A DNA stretch of 52,645 bases from contig DAOUFU010000172.1 in the NCBI GenBank assembly GCA_034429275.1, forward strand, positions 1-52,645, given 5' to 3'. The notes beneath the pieces are model-generated. The model was given only the letters and a program-made list of their open reading frames with translations, was not told the origin of the DNA and ran no database searches. The translations under genes and the position numbers were made by a program. Below, one piece after another: positions 23,227 to 31,873 of the stretch. Source of the stretch: DAOUFU01 sp034429275. Lineage in GTDB: Bacteria > Chloroflexota > Anaerolineae > Aggregatilineales > Aggregatilineaceae. How positions within the stretch are numbered: the stretch's first letter is position 1; every line of letters begins with the position of its first letter.

Positions 23227-25197
23227 TCACTTCAGCGTGATGGTCGCGGCCTGGTCGCGGTATGCGCCGGTCGAATCCAGAACCTCAATGTTATGCGGCC
23301 TGTTCTCTGAATCGAGCCAATATAACCCTGCATACAGCGCGGCAGTTTCTGGCGGCAGCGCCAGATTGAGCCACACGTAGACGGTATCTCCCGTGCGCCA
23401 GTATTCGCCCGGCCAAAAGCTGCGATCCGCCTGTGCGATGCGGCTGCCCTCAGCATCCAGGGCATGGATGAAGACCTGGACGTCCCGTGAACCTGGCGCG
23501 TTTAGCTGCCACGCCAGCAAGACCGTCGTCGGCTGAAGCATGTACCCGATCAGATAAGCTTCGTTGGCGAAGCGCACCGGTTCCAACGGGGTCAGGCTCT
23601 CCCGCCAGGGATCGCTGGCGAACGGGCGCATGATGATCGGCGGTTCACCGGGGCGGCGTTTGAATACCTGGGAATCGGGCGACGGGCACGGCACGGCTTC
23701 GCATGTCTTGAGCGCAAGCTCCCCGACGATCAATTCCAGCCCATTGCCTGCTGGCACCACTGCCATCTCTGTGCCGTTCACAAACCGCACATCCGGCAGG
23801 CGATCGAGCAGCACATCCCAGACGGCTGGCGCTTCAAACTGAACGAGCCGGTCATGCTCGCTAATGACCAGCACCGTATCGGGCTGTTGTTCGAGCACGG
23901 CTTGCCGTGCATCGAGCAGGTAATGAACGGGCGTCCCAAAGCCGCCTGGCGTGGCATTACGATCCAGGAATCGCAGCAGCGCTGCTGTCAGCCCAATCTG
24001 GGTAACGCTCACGACTGCAAGCAAAATACCGCTCACTATTTGCACGGCGAGCCTTCGGCGTGGGGGCAGGGCGGCGGCCAGGGTCGCCAGCCCGATCCCG
24101 CACAGGCTGTAGGCAGCCGGCATGAGCGGGATCATGTAGTGGGGCACCACTTCGGTCCAGCTATAGGTAAAGACGATCACAGGCAGCAGCAGCCAGGCGA
24201 CCAGAATCAGTGCCGACGATGATGTCCACTGCCGCGTGCGCAGGCTGTGCCACAATAACGCCGCTGCCGACACTACCGCTCCCACCGGGATCAGCTTGAG
24301 CAGCCCTCCGACATCGGGCACCTGGCTCAGGAAATGTCGGAACTGCTCCGGCCCGGTCAGCGAGTGGATGTTTGTTCCCGCGACGGTGAACCAGGCGAAG
24401 TCCAGGGCGGTGCGGCTGATCACGTGCGGCTGTGCCGGATTCGACTCCATTGCCTCGCGCAGGCGGCCAGGGTCGAGCCATCCCTCGCGCGCCGCGCCGA
24501 TCACAGCAGGCAGCACGACCAACGCGGCCAGCGCCCACGACAGCAGGTGATCGCGCACAGACTGCCGATACTCTGCCGGGCGTAGTCCATACACCGCGAT
24601 CAAGAGTACCAGGGGGAGCATCACCATCGCGGCGTAGTGAATCTGGATGGTGATGGCCAGCAGCGGCCAGGTGGCCCATATCGCCCACCGCTTGCGCTCG
24701 CCATAGCCCAACAGCGCGAGGATCACCGTTCCGACAATGAAGGGCGGCAGCAGGTCCTGCGCCCAGATTTTGCGCGAATAGATCACCGCCCAGGGGCTGA
24801 CTGCATAGAGCAAGCCCGCCGCCGCCGCCGCCCACGATCCATAATAGCGGCGGGTGAGCCACCATGTCAGGCCAACAGCAGTCACATTCAGCAGGCCTAC
24901 GAACAATGTCGCCACAAGTGGGCTGTCGCTGACCAGAAAGGGCAAAGACATCAGGTAAACGCTGATCGGGGGATTGGGTATGTTCACCGACGAACTCAGC
25001 CCCAGCAGCGGCAGATCGCGCCCATGTGCCAGGTCCAGGGCCATCCGCGAGAGATTGGCCTCGTCGCGCTTGAATTCAGTGATGCCCGGTGCCCCCATGC
25101 GCAGCGCTGCCGCCACTACCAGAATGATTAGCAAAGGTAGCCAATCGCGCCGCAGGGGAGTTTTGTGGGGCGGTTGAGGGATATACAAGAGAGACAT
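23227..25197 (-). CDS. GT39/PMT-like membrane glycosyltransferase
   Basis: 656 residues. About ten hydrophobic segments occupy residues 20-430, followed by a C-terminal soluble domain of about 200 residues. Near the N-terminus, EFKRDEANLSRMA carries the acidic DE motif placed like the catalytic acidic residues of the GT-C superfamily (ArnT, PMT and related). It most likely transfers a sugar from a polyprenyl-phosphate donor to lipid or protein on the outer face. The C-terminal domain, with beta-rich strands and VWLNLALPPETAALYAGLYW, is not clearly identified. It ends 28 bases from the lipoprotein gene on the other strand. Confidence 0.75.
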   Translation of the reverse strand: MSLLYIPQPPHKTPLRRDWLPLLIILVVAAALRMGAPGITEFKRDEANLSRMALDLAHGRDLPLLGLSSSVNIPNPPISVYLMSLPFLVSDSPLVATLFVGLLNVTAVGLTWWLTRRYYGSWAAAAAGLLYAVSPWAVIYSRKIWAQDLLPPFIVGTVILALLGYGERKRWAIWATWPLLAITIQIHYAAMVMLPLVLLIAVYGLRPAEYRQSVRDHLLSWALAALVVLPAVIGAAREGWLDPGRLREAMESNPAQPHVISRTALDFAWFTVAGTNIHSLTGPEQFRHFLSQVPDVGGLLKLIPVGAVVSAAALLWHSLRTRQWTSSSALILVAWLLLPVIVFTYSWTEVVPHYMIPLMPAAYSLCGIGLATLAAALPPRRRLAVQIVSGILLAVVSVTQIGLTAALLRFLDRNATPGGFGTPVHYLLDARQAVLEQQPDTVLVISEHDRLVQFEAPAVWDVLLDRLPDVRFVNGTEMAVVPAGNGLELIVGELALKTCEAVPCPSPDSQVFKRRPGEPPIIMRPFASDPWRESLTPLEPVRFANEAYLIGYMLQPTTVLLAWQLNAPGSRDVQVFIHALDAEGSRIAQADRSFWPGEYWRTGDTVYVWLNLALPPETAALYAGLYWLDSENRPHNIEVLDSTGAYRDQAATITLK

Positions 25198-25228
25198 AGG
25201 CGATGCGCTGCCCGATGAGCCAATGGTA

Positions 25229-25254
25229 AGGGCGTATCAACAGCGATACGCCCT
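25229..25254 (-). terminator. Hairpin after the PHP-AlbA gene
   Basis: AGGGCGTATC (25229-25238) pairs with GATACGCCCT (25245-25254) around a 6-base loop, downstream of the minus-strand PHP-AlbA stop codon and upstream of the glycosyltransferase gene. The T-run on the minus strand is weak, so it is a possible terminator only. Confidence 0.5.
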
Positions 25255-25293
25255 ATGGATATATGTGCGAGATGCCGCGAACTGGCGCGAGCG

Positions 25294-27048
25294 CTATTCG
25301 TCGTTATCGTCCTCAGCGAAGACCTGCCAGGGACCGTGCATCCCTTCGTAGGTTACGCCATAGTAGACGCGCAGGGTGCCGTTGTCGCGCTGTACCAGGT
25401 CGTAGCGTGTCGTGCCGCCGCGCGAGTATTTCTTGATCAACCCTACATTCCCGCGCCACTCGACCTTGTTCGGCTGAACCGGGTGCGATTCCTTCTCAGT
25501 GATCGCATAATGCCATAGCCGGCGCGCCGAAGAACGGGTCACGTTCTTGACCACGTTGCTGTTGCGCAGGTCGCGCATGACGTGATATTGAACGCCCTTA
25601 CGCTGCTCGGTCCCGATGATCTCCACGCCGGTTCGAGGCGGCTCGATCTGCTCGCCTTCGCCCTGTGTCGGCGGCGGTCCCGCTTCGGAAATCACGGGTT
25701 CGGCGGCTGGTTCCTCGACCAGCGGAACGGGCGGGTTCTGGCTCTGACCGAGGCCCTGAATCACCAGCTGTACGATTTCATCACGCACGGCCAGACTGGA
25801 CTCTGCTTCATCGCGCACGTAAATCTTGTTGTCGTCGATGGCATAAGGCGGGTCGCTGCCGCGCGGCACCTGGATGCGGATGACCGGCTTGCCATGTGTT
25901 TCGAGCACATCGATCTCGACTTCAAGAGGGGGCGTGATTTTATGCTCGATCTCATCGCGCAGGGTTTCGAGCGCTTCGCTGATGTTTGGCACACCTACCG
26001 GCATATCTTTTGGCTTAGGGCTGACGCCGATATATATCGTGCCCCCGTTGGTATTACTCATCGCGCACACATCGGCAATGACGGAATACAGCCGCCCGCC
26101 GCGCCGGGTCATGCTCTCGTGGAAAGCCTGCACGATGCTCGCCCCTTCTTCGCGGGCCGACTGGACATGATCATACGGGGCGTGGCTGGGCCGGTAGGGC
26201 CGGGTGCGTGCGAAGTCGTTGCTTTGAAAGACTTCGAGCAGGGCCTCAAAGGAAACTTCGGGCAGCAGCACCTCGGTGATGCGCTCGCCCACGCCCAGGT
26301 TTTTGGCGTTGCGCGGATCGGTAGTCAGCCGGTGGGCATCCGAGCCTTGAATGCAGCGCATTTTGCGCGGGTATTCGGGTTTGGTCCCGTCAAAGAAGCG
26401 CTGGGTGGTGCGGCGGCCCTGGCGTTCAAGGTCGGTGACTTCGAGCGCGTGCAGGAAGGGGTCCTGGGTATAAGCGATCTTGGTCTGCCCGCCGAAATCG
26501 AAACCGCGCATCGCCACGCCATGACTCGAATTGGCGTGGGCGGCGATGGCGATGCCGCCAGCCATGGTGATGGCCCGGTAGGCGCTGAGCACGTCGGATG
26601 ACGCGCCTACCACAGAGTTGCCTTCGTCCAGGGTAGTCGCCGGAATATTGAGGCTGAGCAGGATATGCTCTAGCTGGCGAACGGGAGTGCGGGGTGAGAA
26701 AATCCCCAGGATGTGAAACCCGAAAGTTGCCGTGAATTCGAAGCCGGGCAGCACCAGGATTTTGGATAATAAGCGCCGGTATTCATCCAGGGTGTGTTTT
26801 TCTTCCGGCACAATACGTTTCAGCTTTTCGAGGAACTCAAGCTGTTCGACTTCCTCCATCATGGCTTTGTAACCGTTCACGGTGTTGTGATCGGTGAAAG
26901 CGATGATGTGCAGTCCGCGTAATTCGGCCTGGCGCAGAATGTCAACAAAGGTGACTCCCTGCTCCTGGTAATCGCTAGAGGCGGGGGTATGAATATGCAG
27001 GTCCATGTGGAACCACTGCATCTTGGCACGTCGCGATTTTTGGGTCAC
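25294..27048 (-). CDS. PHP phosphoesterase fused to Schlafen-type AlbA_2 domain
   Basis: 584 residues with two recognisable parts. Residues about 10-290 form a PHP domain: DLHIHT with H18 and H20, FTDHN, GFEFTA...FHILGIF, IAAHANSSHG and QGSDAHRL supply the metal-binding motifs of all PHP sub-motifs. Residues about 305-430 form an AlbA_2/Schlafen-like domain: FHESMTRRGGRLYSVIADVC and NTNGGTIYIGVSP. A Pro/Glu-rich linker follows, then a C-terminal region (about 475-584) beginning GVEIIGTEQRKGVQYHVM that I do not recognise. AlbA_2 domains bind nucleic acid and occur in defence and regulatory proteins. The role of this fusion is unknown. Confidence 0.8.
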   Translation of the reverse strand: MTQKSRRAKMQWFHMDLHIHTPASSDYQEQGVTFVDILRQAELRGLHIIAFTDHNTVNGYKAMMEEVEQLEFLEKLKRIVPEEKHTLDEYRRLLSKILVLPGFEFTATFGFHILGIFSPRTPVRQLEHILLSLNIPATTLDEGNSVVGASSDVLSAYRAITMAGGIAIAAHANSSHGVAMRGFDFGGQTKIAYTQDPFLHALEVTDLERQGRRTTQRFFDGTKPEYPRKMRCIQGSDAHRLTTDPRNAKNLGVGERITEVLLPEVSFEALLEVFQSNDFARTRPYRPSHAPYDHVQSAREEGASIVQAFHESMTRRGGRLYSVIADVCAMSNTNGGTIYIGVSPKPKDMPVGVPNISEALETLRDEIEHKITPPLEVEIDVLETHGKPVIRIQVPRGSDPPYAIDDNKIYVRDEAESSLAVRDEIVQLVIQGLGQSQNPPVPLVEEPAAEPVISEAGPPPTQGEGEQIEPPRTGVEIIGTEQRKGVQYHVMRDLRNSNVVKNVTRSSARRLWHYAITEKESHPVQPNKVEWRGNVGLIKKYSRGGTTRYDLVQRDNGTLRVYYGVTYEGMHGPWQVFAEDDNDE

Positions 27049-27114
27049 AAAACCACTCTCTCCATCACTGGTTCAGAAAAGCGCCAATTGGGGGCAGCAT
27101 CGGTGATGGCTGGT

Positions 27115-27468
27115 TTACCCAAGTAATCTATGGAACATGCTGGCAAGCTGGCCCGGCTCAAAAGGTTTGATCAGGAACATATTCGCTCCGGATTGCAGCG
27201 CCTGATCCTCGACATTCATACCCGACGCCATCACAATGGGGGTGTGGGCGAACCTGGGCGTTGCCCGAAGGGCGGCAATCAGTTCGACGCCATCCATATC
27301 GGCCAGCATATAATCGACCAGGAAAACATCCGGAGGGGATGCCTGGGCATGCTCCAAAGCGAGTTGACCGCGCGCTGCAGTAACTACCTCAAAACCATCC
27401 ATTTCCAGCAGGGTCTGGAGCAGTTTGACGGTGGTGCGATCATCGTCAACGATCATAATCTTGGGCAA
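27115..27468 (-). CDS. Single-domain response regulator
   Basis: 117 residues: one receiver domain and nothing else. It has the acidic cluster DDD at 8-10, phospho-acceptor aspartate in VFLVDYMLADMDG, the conserved threonine/serine position as VMASG and lysine in LIKPFEPGQL. Without an output domain it probably acts by protein contact, like CheY-type or Spo0F-type phosphorelay proteins. A phosphorelay link to the receiver-first kinase at 20254 is possible but unproven. It lies 71 bases downstream of lon on the same strand; its own promoter was not seen. Confidence 0.92.
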   Translation of the reverse strand: MPKIMIVDDDRTTVKLLQTLLEMDGFEVVTAARGQLALEHAQASPPDVFLVDYMLADMDGVELIAALRATPRFAHTPIVMASGMNVEDQALQSGANMFLIKPFEPGQLASMFHRLLG

Positions 27469-27539
27469 ATCAGCCTTCCTTCGTTATAGAACGCTTATAC
27501 GCTCCTGAACAGGTCCAACAGGATTTGCTCATACGTGTT

Positions 27540-30236
27540 CTACCTGCTGTGGGCCGGGGCGGATTCTGCTTCGGGGGCTTCGGCGGGAGCAGAATCCTGG
27601 GAAGAACCTGGGGGCAGCAGGGCCGCATCCAGCACGGCTGAGACCTGGTCCACAAACACGAACGTCATCGAGTTCCGCACCTCATCAGGAATGTCGTCCA
27701 GGTCATATTCGTTACGGCGGGGCAGGATCACCGTATCCAGCCCTGCACGGTGAGCGGCCAGGACTTTGGCTTTGATCCCGCCTACCGGCAGCACCTGCCC
27801 GCGCAGCGTAATCTCTCCCGTCATGGCGACGTTGCTGCGCACCGGACGCCCCGTGACCAGCGAGGCGAGCGCCGTCGCCATCGTGACCCCTGCCGAGGGG
27901 CCGTCTTTGGGCACTGCGCCAGCCGGGACATGCAGGTGAATGTCGCGGTGTTCAAAATAGTCGGGAGGGAGGCCGAGGTCCTGGGCCTTAGAGCGAATAT
28001 AGCTGAAGGCCGCCCGTGCGCTCTCCTGCATCACCTCGCCCAACTGGCCGGTGTACTGGAATCCCTTACTGCCCGGCATCTGGGCGGCCTCGACAAACAG
28101 CACATCCCCGCCGAAGACAGTGACCGAAAGACCAATGGCAACGCCTGGGGTAGAGCTGGTACGTTCTTCGATTTCGCTCTGGTAGCCAAACTGGGGGCGA
28201 TCGAGCAGGTCCACGATATCCGCTTTGTCGACGGTGTTTGTGGCGTTGGTGCCCTCGGCGATACGAGTCACGATCTTACGGGCCACGCGCCCGATCTCCC
28301 GCTCCAGATTGCGCACGCCGGCTTCGCGCGTGTAGTTGCGGATGATCTCGCGGATGGCGTCATCGGTGAATACCAACTCGTCGGGCAGCAAGCCATTTTC
28401 GCGCCGCTGGCGCGGGACCAGGTACTGCTGGGCGATCTGGACCTTCTCGTGCTCGGTGTACCCACTGAGCTGGATTACCTCCATACGGTCGAGCAGCGGG
28501 CCGGGAATGGTATCCAACGAGTTCGCCGTCGTGATAAACATGATCTCGGACAGGTCGAAGGCTACATCCAGGTAGTGATCGCGGAATTCAAAATTCTGTT
28601 CCGGATCAAGTACCTCCAGCAGCGCCGAGGCGGGATCCCCCCGGAAATCGCGCCCCAACTTATCCACCTCGTCCAGCATGATCACAGGGTTACGGCTTTC
28701 GGCCCGGCGCAGCGTCTGGATCAGCCGGCCAGGCATTGCCCCGATATAAGTACGGCGGAAGCCCCGAATTTCCGCCTCATCACGGATGCCCCCCAAAGAC
28801 ATGCGGGTGAACTTGCGGCCCATCGCGCGGGCAATGGATGCCCCTAGCGATGTTTTGCCCACACCCGGCGGCCCGATGAAGCACAAGATCGCGCCCTTAC
28901 GTTCGCGTCGCAGGACATCGCTGGTTGTTCCCGGCGAGGCTAACTCGGCAGCACGTTCCTGGCGCAGCTTACGTACAGCCAGGAATTCCAGGATGCGTTC
29001 CTTGATGTCTTCCAGCCCGTAGTGATCTTCTTCCAATACGCGGCGGGCGTTCTCGATGTTCAGGTTGTCTTCGGTGCGGACATTCCAGGGCAGGCTCACC
29101 AGCCAGTCGAGATAGGTGCGGATCACACCATATTCAGCAGCAGCGCTGGGCAGCCGGGAGAGCCGGTCAAGCTCGCGGCGCGCTTCGCGGCTCGCTTCTT
29201 CGGTCATGCCCGCTTCTTCGATTTTACGGCGGAATTCTTCGATTTCGACGGTGTGTTCGTCGCCTTCGCCAAGCTCGCGCTGGATGGCTTTGAGCTGTTC
29301 GCGCAGGAAATATTCGCGCTGCATCTTCTCCATTTCGGATTGAGCCTCGCTCTGAATCTGGTGACCCAGTTCGAGGACTTCCAGTTCCTTGGTGAGAATC
29401 TGCATCAGGCGGCGCAGCTTTTCGAGCACCGAATCCAGCCGCAGCAGGTTCTGTTGGTCCTGCAAATCCAGGCGGATATAGGTGGCGAGAGCGTAAACCA
29501 GTTGGAGCGGATCATCGACATTGAGCGCGGCGTTGATCAGCTCACCGGGGATGCTGGGGACGAGGTTGGCCATGCGCCCAAACAATTCGGTGACGCTGCG
29601 CATCAAGGCCTCGACCTCGATGCTGCTCTCTACGACTTCGGGGGCAGGGGTGACACGAGCGCGCAAGTATGGCTCGGTAGCGGTGTATTCCTCCACCTTG
29701 ATACGCGCCATGCCCTGGACAAGCAACCGGATGGTGCCATCCGGAGCGCGGAACAGGCGATGTATCTGGGCCAACGTGCCATAGTCGTAGATATCTTCTG
29801 GGCCGGGGGTTTCGAGTTCGGGATCGCGCGAGGCGACCAGCCCGATCAGGCGGTCGCCCCCGACCGCATCATCCACCAGCTTGACCGAGCGCGGCTGGCC
29901 CACAGTGAGCGGGATGGTCGTTTGTGGATAGATGACCAACCCACGCAGTGGCAGGATTGGAAGCTCGGCAGGCACAGTAACGCTGTGTGGCTCATCGGCT
30001 GTTGAGGCACTCGCAGCCTTCGGCGGCTGGGAGTCCGGCTGGCTCTCGGCGGCGTCGTCGGACACAATATCTACTTCACGCTCGTCGTCGGCCTGCTTCG
30101 CCGTCGCGATTGGCTCTGCTTCGCTGTGATGATCCGACTGCTCGCTCTCGATAGAGGCGGGCTGTTCGGGCTGTTCGATTTCGTCGGGGCTGGGTATCGC
30201 CTTTTTGCGCCCCGTTTTCGATTTCGGTTGCGTCAT
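27540..30236 (-). CDS. lon: ATP-dependent Lon protease
   Basis: Homo-oligomeric AAA+ serine protease that removes damaged proteins. 898 residues. A 90-residue acidic, Gln/Ser-rich N-terminal extension, absent from typical Lon (about 780-810), precedes the LON substrate domain (ELPILPLRGLVIYPQTTIPL). Next come the AAA+ module (GPPGVGKTSLG, then PVIMLDEVDK) and the protease domain with catalytic S781 (PKDGPSAG) and K824 (GGIKAK). The C-terminus is also Ala/Glu/Pro-rich and short. It is the second gene of an hsp20-lon unit (19-base gap), both likely driven by the promoter at 30858-30886. Confidence 0.97.
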   Translation of the reverse strand: MTQPKSKTGRKKAIPSPDEIEQPEQPASIESEQSDHHSEAEPIATAKQADDEREVDIVSDDAAESQPDSQPPKAASASTADEPHSVTVPAELPILPLRGLVIYPQTTIPLTVGQPRSVKLVDDAVGGDRLIGLVASRDPELETPGPEDIYDYGTLAQIHRLFRAPDGTIRLLVQGMARIKVEEYTATEPYLRARVTPAPEVVESSIEVEALMRSVTELFGRMANLVPSIPGELINAALNVDDPLQLVYALATYIRLDLQDQQNLLRLDSVLEKLRRLMQILTKELEVLELGHQIQSEAQSEMEKMQREYFLREQLKAIQRELGEGDEHTVEIEEFRRKIEEAGMTEEASREARRELDRLSRLPSAAAEYGVIRTYLDWLVSLPWNVRTEDNLNIENARRVLEEDHYGLEDIKERILEFLAVRKLRQERAAELASPGTTSDVLRRERKGAILCFIGPPGVGKTSLGASIARAMGRKFTRMSLGGIRDEAEIRGFRRTYIGAMPGRLIQTLRRAESRNPVIMLDEVDKLGRDFRGDPASALLEVLDPEQNFEFRDHYLDVAFDLSEIMFITTANSLDTIPGPLLDRMEVIQLSGYTEHEKVQIAQQYLVPRQRRENGLLPDELVFTDDAIREIIRNYTREAGVRNLEREIGRVARKIVTRIAEGTNATNTVDKADIVDLLDRPQFGYQSEIEERTSSTPGVAIGLSVTVFGGDVLFVEAAQMPGSKGFQYTGQLGEVMQESARAAFSYIRSKAQDLGLPPDYFEHRDIHLHVPAGAVPKDGPSAGVTMATALASLVTGRPVRSNVAMTGEITLRGQVLPVGGIKAKVLAAHRAGLDTVILPRRNEYDLDDIPDEVRNSMTFVFVDQVSAVLDAALLPPGSSQDSAPAEAPEAESAPAHSR

Positions 30237-30255
30237 AAGAATGTCTTCCGAGTTG

Positions 30256-30729
30256 TCAGGTTGAGCCTAATGCATCATCGTCTGCTGGATTCTCAACGTC
30301 CACAGTCACGATCTGGATTCTTTGGGTTGGTGCGTGAGGCAGTTCGATGCGCAAAAAACCATCCCGGTAACGCGCGCTCACTTCTTCGCGCTGCACCGAC
30401 CAGGGAATGTTGACCTCGGTACGAAACTCCCCAAACGGAATTTCCAGGCGGTGGTACGCCACATCGGAGCCGGTAACGCGCTCACGAATACCACTGATCA
30501 CCAGGCGCTGGCCGTGCAGCATCACATTGAAGTCACTGTCTCGCATGCCGGCAATTTCAACGACGACGATCAACCGCTCATCTTTTTCGTACACGTCGGT
30601 TGGAGGATGCCAGGCGGTTGTATGACGTACAATAATCCACCGTTGAAGCACGCTTCCCGAAACAGTATCGGTGTCTAGTGCGGGCTGGGTGGTGCGTGTC
30701 TGGCGGTGTGATGCGTGTTCGTCTGACAT
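30256..30729 (-). CDS. Small heat shock protein, Hsp20/alpha-crystallin family
   Basis: ATP-independent chaperone that holds unfolding proteins. 157 residues with a short N-terminal arm, an alpha-crystallin domain (about 45-140: PTDVYEKDERLIVVVEIAGM, RLVISGIRE, FGEFRTEVNIPWSV, YRDGFLRIELPH) and a C-terminal tail. The start is ATG 30729 (MSDEHASHRQ); the frame is open to 30816 but those residues are not conserved. The predicted promoter is 130 bases upstream, so the mRNA has a long leader of about 120 bases with a possible hairpin, a candidate RNA thermometer. lon follows after 19 bases. Confidence 0.9.
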   Translation of the reverse strand: MSDEHASHRQTRTTQPALDTDTVSGSVLQRWIIVRHTTAWHPPTDVYEKDERLIVVVEIAGMRDSDFNVMLHGQRLVISGIRERVTGSDVAYHRLEIPFGEFRTEVNIPWSVQREEVSARYRDGFLRIELPHAPTQRIQIVTVDVENPADDDALGST

Positions 30730-30857
30730 AGAATACTGACCCGCCACAATAGGGATGGACTGATGCTGGCACAGGCAGATGTGAATGGGCAAGCTTCCAG
30801 GCTTACGTGCCAACATCCTCTATTTTACCGGATGCGACCAATCCTTGAATTATGCAG

Positions 30858-30886
30858 ATGATACCACACGCTTGCCGTAGGCTCAA
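30858..30886 (-). promoter_or_regulatory. Promoter for hsp20-lon
   Basis: On the minus strand TTGAGC (30886-30881), 17-base spacer, TATCAT (30863-30858). No CIRCE repeat was found nearby. It is divergent from the promoter of the neighbouring cNMP-binding gene. Confidence 0.55.
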
Positions 30887-30949
30887 TAAGAGGAACAGTA
30901 GAATCCAGGGCAAGGGGGAAGCGGCTGAAGGCTTGTGATTGCGATTCGG

Positions 30950-30978
30950 TTGCCTGGAACCGAGTATTATTGTATTCT
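30950..30978 (+). promoter_or_regulatory. Promoter for the cNMP-binding protein gene
   Basis: TTGCCT (30950-30955), 17-base spacer, TATTCT (30973-30978), about 85 bases before the start codon at 31063. Confidence 0.5.
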
Positions 30979-31062
30979 AGCTATGTCCCATATTATCATC
31001 GGATTAACACATCTGACTGACCTGCGCAATTCAGGGCGCGAACGTATGAGGAGCCATAATCG

Positions 31063-31518
31063 ATGGCGTTGATTGAGTTACTCAGATCGGTAGGGCTGTT
31101 CAACGGCCTGACCGATGCCCAGCTCCAGCGGCTCATTGACATCAGCGAGGAGGAGCATTATAACGACGAGGAGGTGATCTTCCGGCAGGATGATGAGGGG
31201 GATCGCATCTATCTCATTCGCGAGGGGCAGGTCGAAATTCTGATCCGACGCAAGCCACATGAGCCTGAATATTCTCACGTGTTTCTTGGGCGCGGACAGA
31301 TTTTTGGCGAAATGGCCCTGATTGATATGGGCAAGCGCTCGGCTACTGTGCGATGCAGCCGCAATAATACCATTCTGCATGTGATCCGGCGCGAAGCGTT
31401 TGATCAGTTGTGTTCGTCCGACACAGCAATTGGGTACGTGATTATGCGCAACATGGCGCTTGATCTGTCCTTCAAGCTGCGCCACCAGAATCTGAACCTT
31501 GGAGCTAACAGGCCGTAG
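31063..31518 (+). CDS. Cyclic-nucleotide-binding domain protein, no output domain
   Basis: 151 residues made of one cNMP-binding fold: leading helix FNGLTDAQLQRLIDI, glycine-rich IYLIREGQVEIL, and a phosphate-binding-cassette-like region GRGQIFGEMALIDMGKRSATV with the conserved GE and RSA pattern. There is no helix-turn-helix, so it is not a CRP/FNR transcription factor; a role as a sensing or scaffold domain is likelier. ATG 31063 follows GAGGAGCC. It is followed 28 bases later by a small conserved-looking gene, so the two are probably co-transcribed. Ligand unknown; R in RSA suggests cAMP or cGMP binding is possible. Confidence 0.85.
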   Translation: MALIELLRSVGLFNGLTDAQLQRLIDISEEEHYNDEEVIFRQDDEGDRIYLIREGQVEILIRRKPHEPEYSHVFLGRGQIFGEMALIDMGKRSATVRCSRNNTILHVIRREAFDQLCSSDTAIGYVIMRNMALDLSFKLRHQNLNLGANRP

Positions 31519-31546
31519 CGCTGGTGAGGGTGAAGGAAAATAGTGC

Positions 31547-31765
31547 ATGGTAACGTATAAAGTAAGCTATGTGGTTCTTGGTGGCGGTCATCCCGGAGCG
31601 ATTGTAAACGAACTCAAGCGCCCGGAAATCGGCGATCGAGTGCAGATCGGCAAAAATACTTTTGAAGTGGTCGAAGTGATGGAAGTCATGCCACCGCGCG
31701 GCGATTTTGCTTTCTTGCATGCAACCGTCAAGCCGGTAGACAGCGTGGCGGAAACGGAAGCCTAG
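31547..31765 (+). CDS. Small protein of unknown function (72 residues)
   Basis: No family recognised. 72 residues with a hydrophobic N-terminal strand and glycine cluster (YVVLGGGHPGAIVNE), a central GDRVQIGKNTFEVVEVMEV typical of a small beta-barrel, and an acidic end. No signal peptide. A GAAGGAAAA site stands eight bases before ATG 31547, codon use matches neighbours, and it is followed by a strong terminator, all arguing that it is real. Partner of the cNMP-binding protein by position. Confidence 0.65.
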   Translation: MVTYKVSYVVLGGGHPGAIVNELKRPEIGDRVQIGKNTFEVVEVMEVMPPRGDFAFLHATVKPVDSVAETEA

Positions 31766-31809
31766 CCCGGCGATTGATTCGGGCATGGATAGGAATGGAG
31801 TACAGTCTG

Positions 31810-31845
31810 AAAAAGCCTGTCGCGACAGGATGCGGCAGGCTTTTT
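31810..31845. terminator. Bidirectional intrinsic terminator
   Basis: AAAAAGCCTG (31810-31819) pairs with CAGGCTTTTT (31836-31845), with T-runs on both strands. It separates the small-protein gene from the convergent metallo-hydrolase gene and can serve both. Confidence 0.85.
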
Positions 31846-31873
31846 GAGTCCCCTAAAATCGGGCGCGTGAGCT

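Noticed and set aside
30730..30900. CIRCE operator for the hsp20-lon unit
   Set aside because: No TTAGCACTC-N9-GAGTGCTAA type repeat is present.
31063..31518. CRP/FNR-type transcription factor
   Set aside because: The protein ends after the cNMP domain; no helix-turn-helix is present.
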